Part shown: piece by piece, positions 49,983 to 59,895 of the stretch
Position numbering within the stretch: position 1 is the stretch's first letter
How the letters are laid out: each line of letters starts with the position of its first letter
Assembly (NCBI GenBank): GCA_037577475.1
Contig: CM075204.1
Coordinates: forward strand, 10,570,855-10,634,854
DNA length: 64,000 bases
Origin: Chaunax sp. Z400
Taxonomy: Eukaryota > Chordata > Actinopteri > Lophiiformes > Chaunacidae
Direction of reading: 5' to 3'
The notes under the pieces: model-generated
Seen by the model: the letters and a program-made list of their open reading frames with translations, nothing else
Database searches by the model: none
Told to the model about the DNA's origin: nothing
Program-made: the position numbers and the translations under genes

Positions 49983-50600
49983 CAGACTTACATCTCTGCA
50001 GCCAGTGCTGATAAAGGGCAAACAGGAAGCTCCCAGAGTGCACCTGGCTCTGTGTTGATAAAGAAGCGGGTTGCGGCTCCCAGCATGCATCCAGGGTTGG
50101 TCCAAGAAAAGAAGCATGAGGTTGACTGACAGAAGGGGAGGGGGACCGAGAGCAACAATAGATAAATACAGCCCTATCTTATCCATTATTTATATTTTTT
50201 TGAACCTGTAAATAAGTTTTGAATGAAATTACATAAAAGCTGCATTACAATTTTATGTTAACATCATGAGAAAATGAACAAACTATGAAAAGCAGATGAA
50301 TTTAATCCTTTGTCTATCTAGCATTAGTGTAAATGTAGAGTTTAATGGCTCTTTTTAGGTACAAATTTTCTTATATAAAAAAAATGAATTACATGAGTAT
50401 TCGTAAAGTGGGAGGGGTCATTAATGGAGATAAATTCAGAAAGAGAATAATAAGCCAACAGTGCAGAGGGCTTTAACCCTTTTTGGCTCATAAGCCATGT
50501 TTCCACCCACAGCAGGTGCCTGTTTTCTGTGAAAAGGGCCTAGAAACCAAGCAACTAGCTGCTTGAACATAATAAAGCATTTATCAGACAAAAAAAAGCA

Positions 50601-50793
50601 CCTAGGGGCAATTTAGAGTGCTCAAATCACCTATAATGCATGTTTTTGAACTGCGGGAAGAAGTCAGAGCACCCGGAGGGAACCCACGCAGACACAGGGA
50701 GAACATGCAAACTGCACACAGAAAGGCCCCAGGTCGAGATTTGAACCCAGAACCTTCTTGCTGTTCAGCTACAGTGCGAACCACCACACTCCC
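50601..50793 (-). mobile_element. tRNA-derived SINE, copy 5 (5' half)
   Basis: Read on the minus strand it carries the B-box-like GGGTTCAAATC, then the body words TGTGCAGTTTGCATGTTC, GGGTTCCCTCCGGGTGCTC and CACTCTAAATTGCCCCTAGG. It ends at the same body position as copy 1 (16,841-17,083), so both lack the 3' half. Confidence 0.8.
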
Positions 50794-50841
50794 TTGATTT
50801 GAAATGCATATGGAAACATCTTCTTTTTTTATTTAGTGTGC

Positions 50842-50885
50842 AGTACCAGTCAAAGGTTTGGACAGTGTGTCTAAACTTTTACTGC
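50842..50885 (+). repeat. End fragment of a common DNA transposon
   Basis: AGTACCAGTCAAAGGTTTGG followed by ACAGTGTGTCTAAACTTTTA matches a terminal sequence that recurs widely in fish genomes as the end of a DNA transposon family. Homology stops after about 45 bp and no partner end is seen. Confidence 0.5.
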
Positions 50886-52388
50886 TACTCTATCGTTTCT
50901 TTTGGAGAAAGGGGTTATGGAGGCTGAGCCACATGCATCTGCAAGCTGTTCTGAGTTCATATTCAAGCACCGTACACAAACCGCCCTAAAATGAGCCAAA
51001 CAAGGAGTCTAAGTAGTTTAATTAGTTGACGCTCTCTGTCAGTGTTTTCCTACATGATTTAAATATTTGTTGGCCTCTGAATTTGCAAACTAACAATTAT
51101 AATTATTGGATTTTGCCTGGAGGGGAGAACGCTAATGATTTGAGCTTGTTTTATTTGGATTAATTTCATTTATATTTTGAAGATTGTGTGTGCAAATTGA
51201 TTAGCTTTAATCTATAAAACTGTTGGAGTCACTTTGATCATGGCAGCTGGATTATGTCGTGCTGCTGGGGCTCTGGCTGGGTTATTAGTCTGCACACTTC
51301 CTCTAAATGCGTTGCATTACTCATCTACCCACAAACTGAAAGGTGTTTGTAATACACATCGATGGGAGACACTGAGATTGATTGCTCTCTGAATGGCTGC
51401 AAAGATTAAGAGAGAGGGGGACCCAGAGACATAAATAAAGATAGAGCTTGGTGGGAAACACAACTGAAAAGTGCATGAGTTAAACAGAGAGATAAAGGGA
51501 ATGAGAGAGAGCCAGCAAGAAAGGGCAGAAATCAAGAGATAATCAATGAAGAGAGAGAGGCTATCAAAAGCTTTCAACCTAGTGCCGAGCTTTGAAAGTG
51601 ACTTAATCAAAATTGCCCCCCATGGACATACACACAAACACACACCTGCCATCTTTCCTCCTGTTGGCTGTGGTGCACAGCTAGGGGCTTGGTGGTGGCG
51701 ATGGTAATTGAGTTGCCTATTATCGATTAGCTCATGGCAGCTCTCCTTCATTCTATCCGTCACTATTAGCTCTGTGAGCGAGGGAACACTGGGAGTATGA
51801 AGAGGGAATGGTTTGGATGCTGGGGTTTGATTTATCTGCAGGGGAGACGCCGGAGAAAGTAGAGAGGACAAAATCTTCCAAGCATGTAAGAAGGATGGAA
51901 TAAGAAAGCATGATCAAAATATACTGAGCTCTATTAGGGAGAGTCATAAACTTATTGGGGATGGGAGGTGACAGGGGGGCTGAGAATCCTCGACGAACGA
52001 AAAACACAGCTAGCATTCATTGTCATAATGTACGCATATAAAATTCAACACCCCCCCCCCCCAAATAGCGTCCTGTTTACCAAATATGCCAGCTGCTGTC
52101 TTCATTACAAAGCTGTGTTTTTTGAAGTCGCTCTGGTTATTTGATCTTTCCTTTCTAATACACCGCACAATGGAAAGTAAATAAAATGTAAATATAGGTT
52201 AGAAAAACAAAAAAACATCCCCTGCTCTTCAAAACAATCAGTATACTCTTCAACCACCACTTCAACAAAAACAACCTTCCCCTTTTCTTATCCATAAGAA
52301 ACAACTTTTTTCATAAGACCCTTAAGAAGGCATTGAAACTGGGCTCATTTATAATGACCTGTTTCTTTTATCTTTTTATTTATTGTCT

Positions 52389-52750
52389 TCGTTGCCTCCA
52401 CTAAGGAGGTTATGCTTTTGCCAGCATTGGTTTATTTGTTTCTTTGGTTTGTTTAGCAGGATTATTCAAAAAGTTATGAAAGATTTTGACGACATTTTTT
52501 TTTTTTAATGATACGGATATGGGCCAAGGAACAATCCAATAGATTTTGGTGGTGATCTGGACCATCATCTGGATTCAGAAGGATTCTAATTGCTGCTACA
52601 AGATTTTTGCTTCTAACTCCGTAGATGATGCAGACAATGTTTGGATTAAAATGACACAATGGCATCCCCGTACGATCTACCGCACATCAACGTCTGATCT
52701 GGATCCATGTCATACCAGATCTGGTGATCCAGAATGTTTAAATCCATAGG
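52389..52750 (+). repeat. Dispersed 'CCTCCACTAAGGAGGTTATG' repeat
   Basis: The segment starts at GTTGCCTCCACTAAGGAGG and TTATGCTTTTGCC, then TTTGTTTAGCAGGATTATTC, AAAAAGTTATGAAAGATTTT, GATATGGGCCAAGGAACAA and GATTTTGGTGGTGATCTGGA. This order is shared by an interspersed repeat found across many animal genomes. The start contains an inverted pair, CCTCC...GGAGG. The class is not certain. Confidence 0.6.
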
Positions 52751-55610
52751 GCTCACAGAAAATTCACTACTGTGAGATAACAAATAGTAATTTTACAGAC
52801 TTGAATTAAGATGAAATTGTAGCTGAAGCTGTGCTGATTCAGTTCAGGTGGCAAATGTGATGTATTTTCAAGAGTTACTGAGCATGAAAACCAAAACTAT
52901 CAAACTATCACGGGTCTGTTGCGTTTAGGGGCAATGGCATAATGGGAAAACTGAGCTGCCTTGATGGATGTTAGCCCTTTCTGAGTGCTGTTTAGTTTAT
53001 TTTCCTGTTTTTCTGTCTGCCCAACCTCATGTTCTCTCCTATACTTTCATTTTTTTTTTTTTAGTTTTAGGTTGTCTTTTCTTCTGCCTTCTTCTCCTCT
53101 CCTGGCTCTCCACAACCTGCCTCTGTTCTCTACCTTCCCCCTGCCTTGTGAGAGGCATGACGTGAGGGAGAGAACAGGACAGGAGGGGGGGTGGGGGTGA
53201 TAAAAAAGAAGCAAGAACTGCTGAGGACTCACAAATCCTTGCACCTGCAATTCTTTTTTAAAGGCCCTCCACTGGTAAACGCATGTAAATAGTCATGTCT
53301 TGTAAGCAGTCCAGATGACAGGCAGCAGATGTTTACCCCAGGGCTCAGTAAATCACAGGTTAGTTACTTTGATTATGGACCCTCGACAGCCCCCGAGAGA
53401 AATAACTTGACAGGCTTTAAGGCAAGCTTGTGGCATGAATTATAAATAACACAGTCAGTTGGGTACTGCTCTCCGATGGCCGTCCAAAGAATGTGTTTGC
53501 ATCAAGAAATAGAGTTTTATTGGAGTAAAAGAAACACTTTGACAGATATTAGCTGATATTAAAGGGGATTAGGATAAGGTTGTAACATTTTCTTCATGGA
53601 TTCCAATAAATGTCAATTAGCATTTATATACCTTTAATCTATGTACTTTTAATGTGACCATTCAACTGCTATATGTTGGAGAAAAGTGCTGTCAATGATT
53701 TTCCTAAAACAGCAATGTGACATTTTTATGCCGCATGGAAGTCATAGAGAGGAGGTTGTGTATGGAAAGCCAGTATGGCCAATATTAGATGAATAGGATG
53801 TGAAGTAAATAATCACACGAGGCAAATAATAGAACCAGAAAATGTGAGATAATAAAAATGTCCGTGCTCGTTTATATTTAACTTGTTTGTCTTTAAAATC
53901 AGGCAAACAGGTCAGACCCAGTGATGTGATGAACAGCCAATCAAACCTAGTTGTCTTATTGACAAGGGGGAAAAAAAGGTCAGGTTAACTACAGGTTACT
54001 TCGATAGGTTGATGTTTTTAAAAACCAAACCAACTTTTATATATTTAAGAAAGATCACAATCTTTCAAACAACTTAACTGAGAGCTTTTTGCTGCATTTC
54101 ATTTTATTGGACATTGTATTGTATTGTATTGCATTGGAGTTGTAATGTGTGTTCATATTTAGTACGGATGTATCATACTACTCCTTGTGATTGACACGAA
54201 GCCCTTAAAGCAGCCGCTGTTCTGTCCTCACAGAAGAGCTTTCCGGTCAATAGGTGGAAGCACATGATGCCAATACAAACCGCCCATGTTTGTTCTTTTG
54301 CTGCAGTGTGTTAATGTGCATAAGTGTGTGACAGCCAAGCGGGCAGTCAGGCATCATGCTGCCACTGTATCAAACAGCAGCAGTGGATGCCAGCCACACT
54401 TCCGCTCCTCACATGAAAGGAGGCAAGATGGAAACGGTTGTGGTTCAGAGGAGAAATGAGGGAGTAAAGACTGAGGGAGGTGGGCTGGTCGGGTGGAACC
54501 AGGGAGGGATGGATGGCTGAGCGGCCCGAGGAAGATGCCAGGAACCCTACTTCCCAGCGCAGATGGAGCCCAACACCGGCCAGCACCAACCAAGGAGTCC
54601 AGAGACTGTGTGTGTGTGGAAGAGACGTGTGTTGGGGATTTTTAATGTAAATGCATATGAATATTGGATTTTCAGCTCTGTGTGTATGTTGGTTTGTGTG
54701 TCTGCAGGATTTGCTGAGATATGAGGGAGGGGCAGTTATACAGTACAGTATGAAGCGGGGGTGCAAATGCTTTTCTGAAAGAGAAAACTTAGACCTCAGC
54801 TCGATTTTATGCTTTTGTTTACGCTTAGTGCACTTCTTGAATCAATCGAGAAATAAAGCAAATGTTTGTGTTTGTGTGTGTGTGTGTCGGTGGGGGGTGT
54901 TGATGGATAAATATGTAAATTCCCAGTGTCGCCGTGAAACACCACCATTGCACTCCAAGCATTTTGGTCCTACTTTAGATGCAAACACATGAGTGATCAG
55001 AGTCAGAGCCTCGATGGCACTCCTCATCAGGAAGCTTTCTTGACTCCCCCTCTCTCTCTCCTCTTGATAAGTTTGCCCCTGTCTCAGTGAACCCACCCCT
55101 CTCTGCACCTCTCCAAGTCTCCCCCTCTCTCTCTCTCTCTCTCTCAATCTTTTCCTCTCCACCTCTTTCATACATTTAATTAAGAGCCTCTTCCTGTCTT
55201 AGCCTGGAGATTCCGGTCACACAAACAGTATGTTGTTGTCATCGCGCCTGTAGTTCATGTAACCTCCCTGCACCGACGGAGGAGTGTGTGCATGTGTATA
55301 AAAGGAAACATCTGACTCCACCTTAACTCATGGATCAGCCTCTGGGGTGCAAGAAAGACAGAACATTTCTGCCCTTTTGCAGCTACAAAAGGAGATGATT
55401 ATCAGGATTTTACATGGTGTGTGTGTGTGTGTGGGTCCATAAATACTATATGTGTAGGTGCGTGTGTGTTGGAGAGATGTGATAATGAATATGTTAGAGG
55501 CTGCCTTTGACTCATGCAGGATGCAACCTTGTGTTGCCGCTCTGCCTGCCGACATGGGTGGGAGCAGTGATCTATAAATTTTCATGTGTGTGATAATTCT
55601 CCCCTTTTTT

Positions 55611-55616
<6 letters not shown>
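52751..55616. other. Presumed intron, no exon seen
   Basis: A pyrimidine-rich stretch lies at 53,035-53,150, an interrupted G-rich run at 53,183-53,198, a short GTATT pentamer array at 54,114-54,135 and a (CT)n at 55,118-55,145. The block 53,310-53,560 is repeat-free and could be a conserved element. I see no exon. Confidence 0.5.

Positions 55617-55699
<83 letters not shown>
55617..55699. repeat. Compound (CT)n(CA)28 microsatellite
   Basis: A CT run (55,617-55,643) changes directly into a CA run (55,644-55,699). A complementary GT run follows at 55,882. Confidence 0.97.
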
Positions 55700-55702
<3 letters not shown>

Positions 55703-55880
55703 TGCAGGGGAGGCAGGCCGTCAAGCAAACATGTGGCACTTGCCAACACCCTGCAAAACTAATCTCATATCTACTTTTGCTGCTGGGAGATTGTTTGTGT
55801 GGCGGCCCTAAGGAAAGCCGAGAAGGCAGAGAGGGGATAAAATCAAATCTAGCTCTTGTCACCGACTCAATTCTCCAAGT

Positions 55881-55881
<1 letters not shown>

Positions 55882-55917
<36 letters not shown>
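55882..55917. repeat. (GT)18 microsatellite
   Basis: A pure GT run of 36 bp, then a short ATATAT and another GTGTG. It faces the CA run 182 bp upstream, so the two are complementary inverted arms. Confidence 0.97.
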
Positions 55918-55925
<8 letters not shown>

Positions 55926-57339
55926 GTGTGAAAGTGACATAAGGTGCATGTGGGAATGAACAGTCGTGTGAGCTCTACCATTGCAACACTTGCACATTAC
56001 CCCTGGGAGAACTGAGTTTAATGTTGTCATTGGTTCGCCAAAGTTACAGAAGATTGTGAATGAAGCTGCTGCAGGAAATGAGCGTCATCCATTCTCCACT
56101 GAATCTTTATTCGCCCTTCAACTAAAGAGCCTCTCGAGCTTTTAAGAATGGGTTGCGAGGCTTGAGCTTCGAAAAAAACACAGTGCAGGTGGTGCCATAT
56201 CTTCCGTGCTGTGGAATAAGAGATGAAGATGGAGCCCTTGCATCTCTGTAGCCGGGGATAATGGGATTCCAGGCCATATTTTCATGGTGTAAAGAGACAA
56301 AGCCTGGTCAGAGTCGGGGCTGATCTCCCGTCTTTGTACTGTTGTCAGAAGGAGTTTGAGCCCCAGCGAGGCCAGAGGATGGTGCTCCATCTATACAGTG
56401 TTTGTCTCATATCTTCTCACTGTCTCTGTTATTGTTTCTCTTCTCCCTTTTTGCACTGTCTATCTGTTTCTTTCTCGCTGGCACACCCATCTCCCCATTA
56501 TTATCCATCTCTCATCTCCTCACTATGCTGTCAATAAAAATCGTTTGAGGTTGTCTTGTCAGTGAACCACCAAAATATAAGTCAACCAAGAGTCAGAAAA
56601 TGCCTCTTTTTAAAACGACCATACCGGTGCTTTTGCAAATTTTAGCTCATTAAAGTCAATGAAAATCATGTATAGTTTACACACAGTATTAGCTGAACAT
56701 TTTCCCATGCATGCCGTACAGTTTAATATTATTTGATGCATTTTTTTTTACTGTGACCAGTCCAAATAACTAGGAAGTTTCAAACAAGTTTTTGCAATAT
56801 AATCGTTGACTTGGCTTTCAAGCTGCTGCAAACAATTGTCCTTGAAGGGATAAATAAAGCTGGATTGAATTGAGAGAGTCGGCCAGATTTCTATATGGTT
56901 ATGAATAGACATGAATTAATCCCTAGAATGGAAAAAAAGAAAAAAAAATCAATTTAAATTTCTAAAACATAAAAGACTTGTTTACAAAATAACTCAATTC
57001 AGCATTAAGTGGATGTACTTTTTAGTTCATGGGCTAAAACCAAAAACAACAGGTATTGTCTTTTAAATTAGAATTGAAGCTGCACTAATCGATATTTAAT
57101 ATCGACAAATGGATCAATGCATAGCTAGAAACTCGTAGTATCGGAATTTACACCCGACATCCTCTGAGCTCTTTCAAAACGTTGTCAAAACTATCCTTAT
57201 GGGTTTACGGCCCACAACTGTTTTGGTTCACTCTTAGCACATTAATCAACCTAGATTCCACAGTGGCCTGTAAAGTGAAAAGCTTCAAAATAAAAAAAGT
57301 AAAAAAATAAAAAACACCTGTACCTGCAAAGCACCAAAT

Positions 57340-57452
57340 GGAAGACGGACGAGGTTAGTGACTAGCTGGTGAACATTGTGGAGCATTTAGCACCTAAAGA
57401 GACAGATATGTCCTGCAGGAGTCGGTAGAGACCAAAAACAGTCATTAAAACG
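57340..57452 (-). repeat. Dispersed repeat family C, inverted copy
   Basis: On the minus strand the words TTTTTGGTCTCTACCGACTC, CTGCAGGACATATCTGTC, TAGGTGCTAAATGCTCCACA and ATGTTCACCAGCTAGTCAC follow the same order as the copy at 21,552. Confidence 0.6.
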
Positions 57453-58717
57453 TGTGGACATACACTCTGCTGGTGGCCAGAAACTCAATTCCAAATCAAA
57501 TCAAATCATATTGATTGATTCGGGATTGCCTATTTAATGTCTAAGTGTAAATAAGCAATCGCTTTCTAACATTTTGCTAACAAATGGCATATCAGCTAAA
57601 GTAGAGTAAGTTTTTGGTAAATTGCATTCATTACATACTGTAAGTTAAATATACAATAAAAATATGTAAACTACATCTGCCTAAACTTCCTTTTGCATGT
57701 GTTGCACTGCTTTGGCTCATTTTTCACTGAATCAAATGTAGCCGAGCTTTTTCGGACATTGAGGGCCACGAACATACAACATACTGTGTGTGACAGTAAG
57801 CATAAAAACATGTAAGCTTATTATATCTCTCATCACCCTTTTTATTGAGCTCATCGTGTTTGCTTTTATCCCCAAATAATCCCTGTGGCTGATTAACTGC
57901 AGGCCAAGTGTCTGCAGTGAAGAATTGCAGCTGAGCAAAGAGGCGGGCTATGGATCCAATAATGTGTGTCCATCAGCAGCCTGTGGTGACAGACAGATTG
58001 TGTTAGTGTCTGACTCTCTGCTCAAGTGTTTCTTGACAATTGTGAATCATCTCACCCTTCATGCCACTTCATAGACTTGACTCCCTGTCCTCCTCACACA
58101 AAAAGACTTGTCAGTTTTTTCTGTATCCGACCCTCCTTTCGTTTTTCTTTTCCACCTTTTTCTTTTTCTCTCTCCCTGCTCGCCTTTATTTAATAATCGT
58201 TTCGTTACCTCTCCCTTCCCAACACACAGATTTATGAAGTCATTGCAGCTTAAAGTTACAGCAATCTAGAAGAGAGACGGCTCTGTGATTTTTCAAACTT
58301 GTGCAGACAGTGCCGCCGCCATTATTATCATCATCTTCTCCATTTTCACAATTGAATCTTGTTTTGTCCAGAGAGGCCACAGCTTCTCCTGCTTTCATGC
58401 TGCTGCTGCTTTTCAATTTCCGTTGTATTGCTTTTCATCTTGTTGCAGGTGTGCACAGAGCTCGCTGTGCACCATTTATTCAGAATGGTTCTCAAATCAA
58501 TGTTGAAAAATATACAAAGTGTACAGTAAATGACAAACCAACCATTAGAAAATACAATCTGTGCTTGACATTTGCTTTAATATTCAGATTTTGCCTGTCA
58601 TGATTCAAAATAGTGAATCACCACTGCACCTTTTACATGATAAATATGCATGTACTGTAATGTTGTTCACATACACACATGAAAGGTGTTTGCAGACATT
58701 ATGGATTGCTATTTGTA

Positions 58718-58813
58718 GGAATAGTTTGACATTTTGGGAAATGCTCTTCCCTTTCTTGCAGATGTACTGTAGACAAGACGTTCGATCCCACTCTCAACAA
58801 TCCTGTCTCCTAG
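58718..58813 (+). repeat. Dispersed repeat family D, 5' fragment
   Basis: GGAATAGTTTGACATTTTGG, then GAAATGCTCTTCCCTTTCTT and CCCACTCTCAACAATCCTGT correspond to the 5' part of a common teleost repeat whose later part is seen at 13,041 and 18,069. Confidence 0.55.
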
Positions 58814-59189
58814 ATATTACATTTTATAAAAGTTTCCCAAACCTTAACTAAAGCGTTTTCCTTGCCTGAAAGTAGCCAAAAACATTATCTGTCCGTAACT
58901 TTAACAAAAGTGCTTTTGTTGTCTAAATCCATCCACTGACCAGAGTCTGGATTGAAAGGTCTGTGCTTTGCCTGCCCGCCATTCACTTTTACCACCTCCC
59001 TGCAACTCCAGTGTGGGACATAAATGATCCATTCAGTAAAATAGAAGCTGTCTCTGAACAAAATCCAGGCAGGGATTAAGTTTCTCTTATAAACCTATTT
59101 CATGTTAACTCTCAGAAAGAAAGTTAATAAGTTAAAGCTTATTTCTAAAATGTAAAATTATTGCTTTGCATTGGTTTTATGCATATATA

Positions 59190-59895
59190 TGCGATATACG
59201 GTATCCGGCCTGTGGTCACAGGCCATTCTGTCATTGTATGACAGGAGCGAGAGCTTGGTTCGCATTGCCAGCAATAAGTCAGACTTGTTTCCGGTGAGAG
59301 TTGGACTCCGTCAGGGCTGCCTTTTGTCACAGATTCTGTTCATGATCTTTATGGACAGATTTTTAGGCACAGCCAGGGAGCGAAGGGTGTCTGGTTTGAT
59401 CGACTCAGGATCGCTTCTCTGCTTTTTGCAGATGATGCCCCAAGTGGAGGAGTTCAAGTACCTCAGGGTCTTGTTCATGAGTGAGGGAAGAATGGAATGG
59501 GAGATTGATAGATGGATCGTAGCTGCGTCTGCGGTGATGCAGACTCTGTACTGGTCTGTTGTGGTGAAAAGGAAGCTAAGCTACAAGGCGAAGCTCTCAA
59601 TTTACCGGTCAATCGACGTTCCTACCCTCACCTATGGTCATGAGCTTTGGGCAATGACCAAAAGAACAAGATCGCGGATGCAAGCAGCCGAAATGAGCTT
59701 CCTCCACAGGGTGTCTGGGCTCACCCTTAGACTCAGGACACGCTGGAGGGATTATATCTCTCAGCTGGCTTGGGAACACCTTGCCGTACCCCCAGAAGAG
59801 CTGGAGGAGGTGGCTGGGGAGAGGGAGGTTTGGGCGTCTCTGCTGAGACTGCTGCCCCTATGACCCGGACCCAGATAAGTGGAAGAAAATGTTCA
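59190..59895 (+). mobile_element. RTE/Rex3-like LINE remnant (RT C-terminal part)
   Basis: The plus strand encodes typical RTE-type reverse-transcriptase blocks: LWSQAILSLYDRSESLVRIA, RVGLRQGCLLSQILFMIFMD, PQVEEFKYLRVLF, KAKLSIYRSIDVPTLTYGHE and RTRWRDYISQLAWEHL, ending in EEVAGEREVWASLLRLLPL. The catalytic FADD box is present but out of frame: IASLLFADDA reads at 59,410-59,439 in another frame. Coding sequence is missing at two points: directly after FADD, and between the RVSGLTLR block and RTRWRD. The endonuclease is lost by 5' truncation. The 3' end, CAGATAAGTGGAAGAAAATG, resembles the SINE tails of this window. The copy is clearly inactive. The Rex3 label is recognition only. Confidence 0.82.

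Larger units (their letters stand above)
48491..52388. other. Presumed intron, no exon seen
   Basis: It holds a possible tRNA-like SINE head (49,605-49,672, minus), a (CA)13 (49,956-49,982), a SINE copy (50,601), a DNA-transposon end (50,842), a purine-rich island (51,365-51,560) and a C12 run (52,051-52,062). The 184-codon minus-strand frame at 51,317-51,871 lies across the purine-rich island and is probably compositional. Confidence 0.5.
55918..59189. other. Presumed intron with repeat fragments
   Basis: Near 56,838-56,875, CCTTGAAGGGATAAATAAAG followed by TTGAATTGA looks like a retroposon 3' tail. A palindrome TCGATATTTAATATCGA lies at 57,089-57,105. Family C (57,340) and family D (58,718) fragments follow. 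No exon is supported. Confidence 0.5.

Noticed and set aside
51317..51871. 184-codon minus-strand open frame
   Set aside because: It lies opposite a purine-rich island, which depletes stops on that strand. No splice sites or recognisable domain.
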